Of a DNA stretch of 42,946 nt, positions 12,001 through 19,444 are shown piece by piece (positions within the stretch are counted from its first letter, which is position 1; every line of letters starts with the position of its first letter). The position numbers and the translations under genes are program-made. Where the stretch lies: assembly GCA_031287735.1 (NCBI GenBank), contig JAITSO010000029.1, positions 1 to 42,946 on the forward strand. The letters run 5' to 3'. The notes under the pieces were generated by a model that saw only the letters and a list, made by a program, of their open reading frames with translations, was not told the origin of the DNA and did no database searches. The stretch is from Elusimicrobiota bacterium (GTDB lineage Bacteria; Elusimicrobiota; Endomicrobiia; Endomicrobiales; Endomicrobiaceae).

Positions 12001-12830
12001 ACCAGCACAGTAGAAATACCCTTTTTTTGCAATTTTTTTATCATCTCTTCCCTAATTTCTTTTCCAGACTCCGCCATGATTTCCCCAGTAGACTCATCGT
12101 AAATATCTTCAGCAAAATATTCTACATTCGGCAACGCCAACAGAATGCTTTCAAGCGTTGCTTCCTTGGATTCCTTAAACAAAGACAATATTTCGCCGTC
12201 ATGTTCAAAACCTAAAGCACGAAGTAGAATTGTAGCCAACATTTTTTTCTTACGGTCAATACGCACCCACAAGATTTCATTTTGATCAAATTCAAATTCT
12301 ATCCAGGCACCTCTATACGGAATTATTCTTGCGTAATATAGTGGCTTTCCGAAAACACTGATTCTTCTTTCCTCATCTTCCTCAAAAATAATGCCGGGCG
12401 AACGGTGTATTTGACTAACAACAACTCTTTCAGCACCATTAATGACAAAAGTAGCGGTATCTGTCATCAGCGGGATTTCACCAAAATAAACATCCTGCTC
12501 GGACAACTCTTTTATTTTTCCATCTTCTTTTCTATGCGAGAGTCTCAAAGTTACAGTCAAAGGAGCAGCGTATGTTGCATCTCTTGCAACACATTCTGCA
12601 ACCGAATACCTTGATTCTTCTAGAGCATAAGAAACGTATTCCAATATCAAACTCTCATCCGAACTAGTCAAAGGAAAAATATCTTTAAAAGCACCTTCAA
12701 GTCCAAACCACTTCCTCTTGTCAAATTCAACATCCTTTTGCAAAAAACTAACAAACGAATCTTTTTGCATCTCCAAAAGGAGAGGTGGCTCCACATCAAC
12801 TTTGATTCTACCAAAATCAATCTTATCCAT
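9090..12830 (-). CDS. rpoB: RNA polymerase subunit beta
   Basis: This subunit has 1246 residues and starts at the ATG at 12830 ([14 protein letters not shown]), with AGG about 11 nt upstream. The rifampicin cluster near residue 470 reads [20 protein letters not shown]. Compared with E. coli, the Asn at position 518 is Ile, while Gln513, Asp516, His526, Arg529 and Ser531 equivalents are kept. Other landmarks are [32 protein letters not shown] and the C-terminal clamp segment [18 protein letters not shown]. It is the first gene of the operon. The rplKAJL genes that often precede rpoB are absent, and a strong promoter lies about 75 bp upstream. Confidence 0.98.
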   Translation of the reverse strand: [1246 protein letters not shown]

Positions 12831-12906
12831 AGTTTTTCAACCTACTCTTTGTTATTTTGTTATTCCATTCGTTCTTCATGCAATCCGTACACAAACTAAA
12901 GGTAGC

Positions 12907-12935
12907 ATGATACTTTAAGCAAAAACAATTGTCAA
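12907..12935 (-). promoter_or_regulatory. Promoter for the rpoB-rpoC-rpsL operon
   Basis: On the minus strand TTGACA (12935-12930) is followed by 17 bp and TATCAT (12912-12907). The predicted start is near 12900, which leaves a leader of about 70 nt before the rpoB ATG. It is the best consensus match upstream of rpoB. Confidence 0.78.
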
Positions 12936-13314
12936 CGATGTGGTATGCAACAACAAGCACTTCGCCGACTAGTAAGACAACAACCCTGAACCTATTGGTT
13001 TAAACTCACAAAAACAAGAAAGTAAATACTGAATAAAATGCAACATCAATAAAGTTATATTGCCACCCAACTTTAATGTGGCTTACTACACCGCACAGTA
13101 AAATTCAGTTGAATGCGATTAGTGCAACAATAATTTTTACTACTATCCCAAAAATTTATGATCAACCACCACTGGTCGCATCACTCCGACGTGTTCTGAC
13201 AGCAAGCTACTGTTTCCATTACCGCATTATGCATTTATACTGCACTTTCATATGTCATTCCAGCAAGCTCATTAACTGTGCTTTCTATTCTGTCTATGCC
13301 AGTATTAGTCGGCT
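12936..13314 (-). other. Gene-free stretch upstream of rpoB
   Basis: No complete gene was found on either strand. On the minus strand, directly after the CoA-binding gene and in a shifted frame, about 33 codons read like protein (for example NTGIDRIESTVNELAGM, then a stop near 13230), so part of the region may be a decayed gene. There is no tRNA-like T-arm, no intrinsic terminator and no tandem repeat. A 13-bp string (agaaagtaaatac near 13018) recurs near 22398 in the other long gene-free stretch; its meaning is unknown. Confidence 0.4.
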
Positions 13315-13686
13315 TCACCAAATACCATTCGCTTCCATAAAACATTTATCATTGATAACAGTTACTCCTTTTTCCCTTGCTTTTTGCGTGGCAGTCTTCG
13401 ACTGGGAACCTGGTTGCATCCAAATCTCTTTTATCCCACTTGCAATAGCCGTCTCTGTAATTTTTTCTGTAACAACCGGTGGTACAACAGTGAGTATCAC
13501 GTCCGGCTTTTGTGGCAAATCTTTTAAAGTTTTGTAAATTTTTTCACCATCGACGCTACCATCCTTTATTCCGACAGCTAAAACATTAAAGCCACTTTTT
13601 AGCAAATCCTTTAAAATTCTATATCCAAATTTTTTTGTATTTTCAGAAACTCCCACTACAGCAATAATTTTATCTTTGTACATCAT
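13315..13686 (-). CDS. CoA-binding domain protein (YccU-like)
   Basis: This small Rossmann-fold protein of 123 residues belongs to the CoA-binding (CoA_binding_2) family and consists of that single domain. The first strand and turn read IIAVVGVSENTKKFGYRI, where the family binds the nucleotide. The WMQPGSQS segment and the near-terminal NDKCFM are family marks. Its cellular role is not established. The ATG at 13686 overlaps the def stop (gcgATGATG) and has an AGGAGG site 5 nt upstream, so it is translated within the aroB-def operon. A single domain of this length is normal for the family and is not a truncated acyl-CoA synthetase. Confidence 0.85.
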   Translation of the reverse strand: MMYKDKIIAVVGVSENTKKFGYRILKDLLKSGFNVLAVGIKDGSVDGEKIYKTLKDLPQKPDVILTVVPPVVTEKITETAIASGIKEIWMQPGSQSKTATQKAREKGVTVINDKCFMEANGIW

Positions 13687-14180
13687 CGCTTCCTCCTAAA
13701 AAGATCGGTTTTCAAAGAAGTGACCCTGTCTAAAAAAATCTTTCCGTTTAAATGATCTATTTCGTGCTGAATAGCTATTGCTTCAAACCCTGAAGTTTTT
13801 AAAATTTGTTTTTTTTCATTTAAATCCAAATATTCAACCTCAATTTTTTTCTTACGTTCAACCTGACCCAAAAAATCAGGAACGCTTAAACAGCCTTCGC
13901 GGGAGCTTAATTTTCCAGAAGAATATACAATTTGAGGGTTTATCATTACAATAGGACCATTGTTTTTATGTTCTTTGAAGCTTTGCGAAACGTCTGTAAC
14001 GACAATTCTTTTTAAAACTCCCGTTTGTACGGCAGCAATCCCAACACAATTCTTGTGAAAATAGAGAGTTTTTTTTAAATTATTGACCAACGTTACCACT
14101 TCTTCGTCTACATTTTCTATTGGTTGCGAAATTTTTCTTAATAAAGGATTGGGAATAGTTATAATTTCCGATATGCTCAT
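13683..14180 (-). CDS. def: Peptide deformylase
   Basis: This metalloenzyme removes the formyl group from the N-terminal Met of new proteins. It has 165 residues and all three family motifs: VGIAAVQTG (motif 1, usually GxGLAAxQ), EGCLS (motif 2, with the metal-binding Cys) and HEIDH (motif 3, with two metal-binding His and the catalytic Glu). The motif 1 variation, with Cys in place of the first Gly and Ile in place of Leu, is mild. It starts at the ATG at 14180, 4 bp after the GcvR-like gene and without a clear ribosome site, so it is probably translationally coupled. The def stop overlaps the next ATG. Confidence 0.95.
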   Translation of the reverse strand: MSISEIITIPNPLLRKISQPIENVDEEVVTLVNNLKKTLYFHKNCVGIAAVQTGVLKRIVVTDVSQSFKEHKNNGPIVMINPQIVYSSGKLSSREGCLSVPDFLGQVERKKKIEVEYLDLNEKKQILKTSGFEAIAIQHEIDHLNGKIFLDRVTSLKTDLFRRKR

Positions 14181-14184
14181 GATT

Positions 14185-14724
14185 TTAAATTTTCGAAGTT
14201 TCGGCTTTGTTTAATGAAATGGAAACATCCAAATTTTTTGCCAAAACATTTAATTCTTTTGAGATAATTTCGATACCAAGTTTTTTGGGAATTTCTGTTT
14301 CTATAATCATTATATAAACTTTGGTGTTTTTATTTTTTAAAAGAGAAGTTTGAACATCTGTGATATTTATTTTTTTATTCGCAAGATATTGGCAGACATT
14401 ATAAACTATTCCGGTCTTATCTGAACCATACACAGAAATTATAAAATTATCGGCAATAATTTTTTTCTTTAGCACATAATTTATCGGCGAATAAGAAAGT
14501 AAAATTCCAAGAGGAGCGGTGTTTTTTTTAAGCTGTGAAAATAAGGTTGAAACTGATAACTTTTTAGGCAAAGTTATAATTAAAATCATTGCAAAATGTC
14601 CAAAAAGAATTGTCATTGTAGAATCTTCTATATTGCAATTTTTGTCTGCTAAAACTTTTGAAACAGTGCTGACAATGCCCAGTTTATCTTTGCCTATGGC
14701 GGTTAAAGAAATATAGACTGCCAT
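14185..14724 (-). CDS. Two-ACT-domain protein, GcvR-like
   Basis: This protein of 179 residues is built from two ACT domains: residues about 1-80 (AVYISLTAIGKDKLGIVSTVSKVL) and about 90-170 (IISVYGSDKTGIVYNVCQYLANK). ACT domains bind amino acids or mediate regulatory contacts. The arrangement matches the glycine-cleavage repressor GcvR family, but no glycine-cleavage gene lies nearby, so the regulatory target is unknown. The ATG at 14724 has a near-perfect GGGAGG site 5 nt upstream; a GTG two codons earlier is possible but sits on that site. It lies 10 bp after aroB and just before def. Confidence 0.8.
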   Translation of the reverse strand: MAVYISLTAIGKDKLGIVSTVSKVLADKNCNIEDSTMTILFGHFAMILIITLPKKLSVSTLFSQLKKNTAPLGILLSYSPINYVLKKKIIADNFIISVYGSDKTGIVYNVCQYLANKKINITDVQTSLLKNKNTKVYIMIIETEIPKKLGIEIISKELNVLAKNLDVSISLNKAETSKI

Positions 14725-14734
14725 TTTCACCTCC

Positions 14735-15814
14735 CTAATTTGAGAATTTACGCAAAGTTTTTAGCACATCGGAATCTTTAACATCGCAATTTAAAGTTTT
14801 TCCTATTTCTCTTATGAGAACAAATTTGATGTTGCCGTCAACCGCTTTTTTATCTTTCTTCATGAGCACTAAAAAAAAACTAGGATTAAATTTAATCTTT
14901 AAATTAAAATTTGCGTTTTTAAGAATTTCTTCAATTTCTTGCAAAACTTTAAGTTTGCAGATTTTCATATCTAAAGAGAGTTGAGTGGCAAAAAGCATTC
15001 CAATAGCTACCGCCTGTCCGTGTAAAAATTTTTTATACTTTGTTGCTGTTTCAAGAGCATGGGCAAAAGTATGTCCAAAATTTAAAACAGCTCTTATGCC
15101 TGTAATTTCTTTTTCATCTTTCTCTACAACATTTGCTTTATAACTACAGCTTTTAAATATCAAATAATCAAAATTTTTCAAAGAAATTTCTGACCTTAAA
15201 ATATTAAGCAAAAAATCGTAAAATTTTCTGTCAAAAATAAATGCGTATTTTATGATTTCCGCAAGACCATTTTTGGTATGTTCAACAGGCAAAGTTTCTA
15301 AAAATTTAGAATTTATCCACACTAACTTCGGTTGATAAAAAGCACCAGCAGTATTTTTGCCGCCTTTTGTATTTATGGCGGTTTTTCCTCCGACAGAAGA
15401 ATCAGTCATAGCAAGTAAAGTTGTGGGAATCTGGATAAAATCAATCCCCCGCATATAAGAAGCTGCAAAAAAACCTGCAATATCTCCGACGACACCGCCG
15501 CCTAAAGCTACAACGCAGGACTTCCTATCTATAGAAGAAGCTAAAGCTTTATCGTATAAAAACGACAAAGTTTCTATGCTTTTCCCTATTTCGCCTGGGG
15601 TGATGGAAACATGCTTAACATTAAAAAAGCCATTTTGTAAAAGCAGTCTGACAAAAAATTTCAAATGTAATTTCTCAACATTTTTGTCGGTTATTACAAA
15701 TAAAGTTTTTGTTTTAGCAACTTTTTGAAACTGCGAAATAAAATCGCTGTGATTTTGAGATACGACAATGTCATACTTGCAAGATTTTAAATTAACCGTT
15801 ATTTTATTTTTCAT
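14735..15814 (-). CDS. aroB: 3-dehydroquinate synthase
   Basis: This enzyme performs the second step of the shikimate pathway, converting DAHP to 3-dehydroquinate with NAD and a divalent metal. The start is placed at the ATG at 15814 (MKNKITVNLKSCKYDIVV), giving 359 residues. The 16 in-frame codons above it (RALQARYPALREKAL) lie in a short inverted repeat and do not look like an AroB N-terminus. Motifs are the glycine-rich GGGVVGDIAGFFAASYMRG, TDSSVGGKT, and the metal-site NFGHTFAHALE and HGQAVAIG. It is the first gene of aroB-gcvR-like-def-CoA-binding. Its presence implies the organism still makes chorismate or part of the route. Confidence 0.95.
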   Translation of the reverse strand: MKNKITVNLKSCKYDIVVSQNHSDFISQFQKVAKTKTLFVITDKNVEKLHLKFFVRLLLQNGFFNVKHVSITPGEIGKSIETLSFLYDKALASSIDRKSCVVALGGGVVGDIAGFFAASYMRGIDFIQIPTTLLAMTDSSVGGKTAINTKGGKNTAGAFYQPKLVWINSKFLETLPVEHTKNGLAEIIKYAFIFDRKFYDFLLNILRSEISLKNFDYLIFKSCSYKANVVEKDEKEITGIRAVLNFGHTFAHALETATKYKKFLHGQAVAIGMLFATQLSLDMKICKLKVLQEIEEILKNANFNLKIKFNPSFFLVLMKKDKKAVDGNIKFVLIREIGKTLNCDVKDSDVLKTLRKFSN

Positions 15815-15902
15815 TAGTGCTTTTTCCCTTAAGGCTGGATATCGTGCTTGCAATGCACGCAATAAAATCTTTTTTGGCTAAACGCTACGTTTTGCAATTA
15901 AA

Positions 15903-15930
15903 AATTTAACAATACCGACATATGTGTCAA
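15903..15930 (-). promoter_or_regulatory. Probable promoter for aroB operon
   Basis: On the minus strand TTGACA (15930-15925) is followed by 16 bp and TAAATT (15908-15903, 4 of 6). The predicted start is near 15895. The leader of about 80 nt contains a 5-bp inverted repeat, CGTGC and GCACG, at 15843-15859. Confidence 0.45.
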
Positions 15931-16031
15931 AATGTAAACCACACATTTTCACCAAATAATAGTTCTACGGTTCTGTTATACAAAACTTCAATTGTTAAAA
16001 TGATGTCTATGGTGGTGTATGCAGTCAAAAA

Positions 16032-16679
16032 TTACTTACTTTTCGCAAAAAGCATTGCACGGTTTATTTCTTGTTTTATTTCCTCTATTACTTCTTTATT
16101 TGCTATTTCTTTTTTGTCGCCATTTTTATTTGAAAAAATATAAAACACTTTCCCGCCATATTCTTTCTGGAATTTCATATGTGTTTCTTGCTGCAAAGAA
16201 TACTCTTTAAAAATTTCAGGCAGTTGAATATTTTTATTGATAGGTTTTATTTGCAACCCTATATAATGATTATCTACTTGGATAAAGAAATCAATATTGT
16301 ATAATCTGTCCCATTTGTCAGGGGCAGGTTGAATCTGAACGCACAGAATTTCTTGCAATTGTCCGTATATCGTTTTTATTTCAGTTTGGTAGCCGTCAAA
16401 TGTTCTGTCTATAACGAGTGAAATCAAATAGTCTATGCAGTCTTGCTCTGTAATTTGTTCTATTTCAGCTTCTAATACCTCTGTAATTTTTATATAAAGT
16501 TTTCTACCTAGTTCCCGTATATGCTCTCTGCTTTTTATATTTTTAAAATAATAATTGCACCACTGTTCAATTGTTTTAGGACAGCATTTTCTTATAGATT
16601 CAGATACGGCGCCGACATTTCTCTTGAAATTTAACTGAAATCTATTTACTGCAGAGTTTAAAATCCATTCTTTAGCCAT
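16032..16679 (-). CDS. Type II restriction endonuclease, MjaI family
   Basis: This protein of 215 residues resembles the MjaI family of restriction enzymes, whose founder cuts at CTAG. Family-like stretches are EWILNSAVNRFQLNFKRNVG at the N-terminus, HIRELGRKLYIKITEVLEAE, TFDGYQTEIKTIYGQLQ and NIDFFIQVDNHYIGLQIKPI. The last has the D-x(n)-Q-x-K arrangement expected of a PD-(D/E)XK-type core. The ATG at 16679 lies 22 nt inside the methyltransferase gene and has no clear ribosome site, so expression is probably coupled and lower than that of the methylase, a usual safety arrangement. CTAG is present at several places in rpoB and rpoC (for example 9388 and 10052), so host protection by the methylase is expected if the specificity is kept. 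Confidence 0.8.
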   Translation of the reverse strand: MAKEWILNSAVNRFQLNFKRNVGAVSESIRKCCPKTIEQWCNYYFKNIKSREHIRELGRKLYIKITEVLEAEIEQITEQDCIDYLISLVIDRTFDGYQTEIKTIYGQLQEILCVQIQPAPDKWDRLYNIDFFIQVDNHYIGLQIKPINKNIQLPEIFKEYSLQQETHMKFQKEYGGKVFYIFSNKNGDKKEIANKEVIEEIKQEINRAMLFAKSK

Positions 16680-17935
16680 AATTTTTGTAATTGTAAAAAT
16701 TTATTTTTATACTTGTATTCAAAATTATTGTCAGGCAGCGCCATTTTTGTTTTAAGCAAACAGGCATTAATAAAAGTTTTATTTTCTAAATATAAATATG
16801 CCATCAAATTATTATCTATGTCATATTTTACATTATCATACCTTAAAAATACTTTCTTGCCTTTGAGCTTTTCTATTAAAAATTTCCTTGCTTGTTCGTT
16901 GAGAGCAGGGTTTAGCTTTATTCCTATAAGCCTTACTGTTAAATTATTATTTAATCTGACAATTTCAGGAGATATGACTTCTTTTACAGAAAACAATTCT
17001 TCTCTTGCAGTCTTGCTGTCTTTATCTATTTTAGAACCATATTGCAACTTTTTGACATCAACTTTTTTATCAAATTTATAACAATCAACAAACTTATATG
17101 GGAGCTTGCCATAATCTGCCTGCGCCGTTTTTTGTTTTATAATTTTAATATTTGCGTTTTTGCCTATTTTGTTTTTTATAATATTTATGAATTCAGAGTT
17201 TATTTCATATCCGGTAGAATTTCTGTTTAGATTTTTAGCTGCAAGAGAAGTTGTTCCGCTGCCGGCAAATGGATCCAAAACAATCTCATTTTCAAAAGAA
17301 AACATTTTTATCAATCTTTTCGGGAGTTCTTCAGGAAACATCGCCAAATGTTCTGTTTGTTTAGCACCTTTAAAATACCAATGGCCGCTAAAAAATTCAT
17401 TCCATTCCTTTGTTGTCATAATTGAATTTTTCTTTTGCTGCACCTGCGGCTTGGGCGCTTTGCCTTGTTTTTTAAAAAGCAAAATATATTCATAATCCAG
17501 TTTTACAATGCCGTTTCTCGGATAAGGAAAACTTCCCATTATACTTGCTCCGCCTGTAGTATTCATAGTTGTTGTTTTTTGCCAAATAATTTTACCCATA
17601 AAATCAAAACCTATTGTCTCGCAAAAGCGGATAATTTCAGAATGTATGGGGATAACTTTATAACGTCCATAATAAACTGAACGTGCAAATTGATCGCCGA
17701 TATTAATACACAGCCGGCAGCCATTATGCAAAACTCTAAAAGCTTCCTGCCAAACAAGATTTAAGTTATTGATATACATTTCATAGCTATCATTAAAACC
17801 TATTTGGCTATTTCCGCCATAATCTTTTAATTGCCAATAAGGCGGGGATGTAATAATTAAATGAATGGAATTATCTTTAAGTTCTCTCATATTACGGCTG
17901 TCGCCGTTGATGATTTTGTGATTTGTAATTAGCAT
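16658..17935 (-). CDS. Beta-class DNA methyltransferase with nuclease-like tail
   Basis: This protein of 425 residues protects DNA against the downstream endonuclease. Motif IV TSPPYW (residues 29-34) precedes the SAM-binding motif DPFAGSGTT (about 219-227), the beta-class order; SPPY usually indicates N4-cytosine methylation. Residues about 330-425 look like a staphylococcal nuclease fold (VRLIGIKLNP, KKVFLRYDNVKYD, NNLMAYLYLENKTFINACLL). The catalytic positions appear lost: one Arg is kept, but the Asp and Glu of the VDTPE segment become Lys and Pro, and the second Arg becomes Asn. The tail is therefore probably a binding module rather than a nuclease. The ATG at 17935 has AAGG 6 nt upstream. 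It heads the two-gene restriction-modification operon. Confidence 0.85.
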   Translation of the reverse strand: MLITNHKIINGDSRNMRELKDNSIHLIITSPPYWQLKDYGGNSQIGFNDSYEMYINNLNLVWQEAFRVLHNGCRLCINIGDQFARSVYYGRYKVIPIHSEIIRFCETIGFDFMGKIIWQKTTTMNTTGGASIMGSFPYPRNGIVKLDYEYILLFKKQGKAPKPQVQQKKNSIMTTKEWNEFFSGHWYFKGAKQTEHLAMFPEELPKRLIKMFSFENEIVLDPFAGSGTTSLAAKNLNRNSTGYEINSEFINIIKNKIGKNANIKIIKQKTAQADYGKLPYKFVDCYKFDKKVDVKKLQYGSKIDKDSKTAREELFSVKEVISPEIVRLNNNLTVRLIGIKLNPALNEQARKFLIEKLKGKKVFLRYDNVKYDIDNNLMAYLYLENKTFINACLLKTKMALPDNNFEYKYKNKFLQLQKLWLKNGF

Positions 17936-18019
17936 TTTTACCTTTTAATGCAGCTATAATGTAAACATAACAAAAAACGCACATTGTTTTTTATAAACCA
18001 ATGGCATAAAATGTCGGTT

Positions 18020-18130
18020 TTATTCACTTACCCTCTCTAAAATTGCAATGGCTCCGGCATATTTTTCAACGTCTTGAATTTTGCAAAAATCGACAAAATT
18101 CGTCTTAAGATTAAGATTAAGCCATAGATA
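18020..18130 (-). pseudogene. In-frame continuation of splB after a TGA
   Basis: Directly after the splB TGA (18133-18131) the same frame stays open for 36 codons and ends at TAA (18022-18020). The second half is protein-like, with FVDFCKIQDVEKYAGAI followed by AILERVSE. No start codon or ribosome site begins it. This suggests that the TGA interrupts a longer splB, or that the TGA is read through. No hairpin with a selenocysteine-type loop was evident just after the TGA, so a nonsense mutation is the simpler reading. Confidence 0.5.
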
Positions 18131-19444
18131 TCAGATTAAATTGCACTTTTTCCAAACATTAGAACTTTCCATGCAGAGATAGATCTTCGTTTTTGATTTT
18201 TTTGCATTTATTATTTTTGTCATATATTTATAAATTTCAACTCTGCTTTCGCTATCGTATCTTAATTTATAGTCTTTTCCTAAAAGAAGCTCCGCATTTA
18301 AAATATCGCTTTGTGGAAATCTATTTTCAATAACTGACTTTAAAATTGCAGGCATTCTTAACGTGCCCAAACTTATCCATTTTATTGCAAAATTTGGGAC
18401 TATGTCAAAAATCATATCCACAATTTCTTTGTAAGCGTTTTCGCACCCATCAAATAAAATTATAGGGTCAAAATGAAAAGCAACGTTAAACCCCGCTTGT
18501 GCACAAAGTTTGGCGGCATTTAGTCTTTCAATAATTTCAGACGTTTTAAATTCATTTTCTTTTTGAATTTTTATTGCGTTTACGCTCCAAGCAGCAGTTA
18601 TATTCTGGCAACCGCCGCAAGAGAGGAGATTTTTTATATTTACACTTTTCGTTTTAAATTCAAATGTAATATCTTTGTTATCTTTAAAGAATTCTATTAT
18701 AGGTTTTGAAAAACCTGTTATATCGTCAAAAATTAAAGAATCTGTCCATTCACCGCTGCCTACTCTTTTATAGTTAAACAGCGATGACGTAGAAGCGGTA
18801 ATTTTTTCAGCACAAAGATAATCTTTTATATTGCACGGCCAAATAATGCCTGACACATTCTGATACCCTTGCAAAAAACAATAACTGCATTCATATAGAC
18901 AGCCCATACCTAAATTCATAATGTGATAACCGCAATTTATCGTATGAGAAGAACAAGGACACTTTTTAAAGAAACTGTATTTTTCATAAACAATAAATAA
19001 ATTATCCTGCCGCTTATTATAATCGGCAATGGAATAATTTTTTGTTTTCATAAAATTCTTTAAAGAATCTATTTCTATAAAATTTGAATTTGGAAAAGTT
19101 TTTTTTACTTTTGATAAAAGTTCATAATTTGCAGCGAGGGATTCGTAGTAGACATTTTTAGGATTAAACTTCTTATACGTGGTGTCAACTGCCAGACTTT
19201 CATCTAAACTATATTGTGGAAAATAAAAAGTGCTTAAAGGAACTTTGTTGAAGTTTTTAGGATAGCGGCGGGCTAAAAGATTTTTTTTAACATTTTCGTA
19301 ATTTCTTCCAAAATCTTCATTTAAAAGCTTTTCAATAGAAAGCTTTTCAACCTTTGAAATTTCATTCAACAGTCTTTCTACTTCGCGCAGTTTATTTATG
19401 CCGAATTTTAAAAATTTGTTTTTTATAAGTTCGCTTGCATTCAT
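18131..19444 (-). CDS. splB: Spore photoproduct lyase-like radical SAM protein
   Basis: This radical SAM protein of 437 residues belongs to the family of SplB, which repairs the spore photoproduct thymine dimer. The cluster motif CLYECSYC (Cys-x3-Cys-x2-Cys) is near residue 190, preceded by CGYHIMNLGMG, and the family C-terminal mark YLCMESSNVWKK ends the protein. No sporulation gene is visible, so the role may be general repair of UV lesions or something else. The ATG at 19444 overlaps the recN stop by 4 nt, which places it in nadK-recN-splB, a repair context. The reading frame stops at TGA only seven residues after the conserved Trp and then continues in frame, so the C-terminus may be truncated. 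Confidence 0.8.
   Translation of the reverse strand: MNASELIKNKFLKFGINKLREVERLLNEISKVEKLSIEKLLNEDFGRNYENVKKNLLARRYPKNFNKVPLSTFYFPQYSLDESLAVDTTYKKFNPKNVYYESLAANYELLSKVKKTFPNSNFIEIDSLKNFMKTKNYSIADYNKRQDNLFIVYEKYSFFKKCPCSSHTINCGYHIMNLGMGCLYECSYCFLQGYQNVSGIIWPCNIKDYLCAEKITASTSSLFNYKRVGSGEWTDSLIFDDITGFSKPIIEFFKDNKDITFEFKTKSVNIKNLLSCGGCQNITAAWSVNAIKIQKENEFKTSEIIERLNAAKLCAQAGFNVAFHFDPIILFDGCENAYKEIVDMIFDIVPNFAIKWISLGTLRMPAILKSVIENRFPQSDILNAELLLGKDYKLRYDSESRVEIYKYMTKIINAKKSKTKIYLCMESSNVWKKCNLI

Noticed and set aside
13076..13537. 153-codon plus-strand open frame near the rpoB upstream region
   Set aside because: Its second half is antisense to the CoA-binding gene, it has no ribosome site and resembles no family.
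15927..16031. 34 open codons in frame after the MjaI-like endonuclease stop
   Set aside because: The endonuclease already has normal family length, the stretch contains the aroB promoter, and such a length is not rare by chance.
18080..18133. Selenocysteine insertion at the splB TGA
   Set aside because: No stem-loop with a suitable apical G-rich loop was visible directly after the TGA, so nonsense mutation is preferred.
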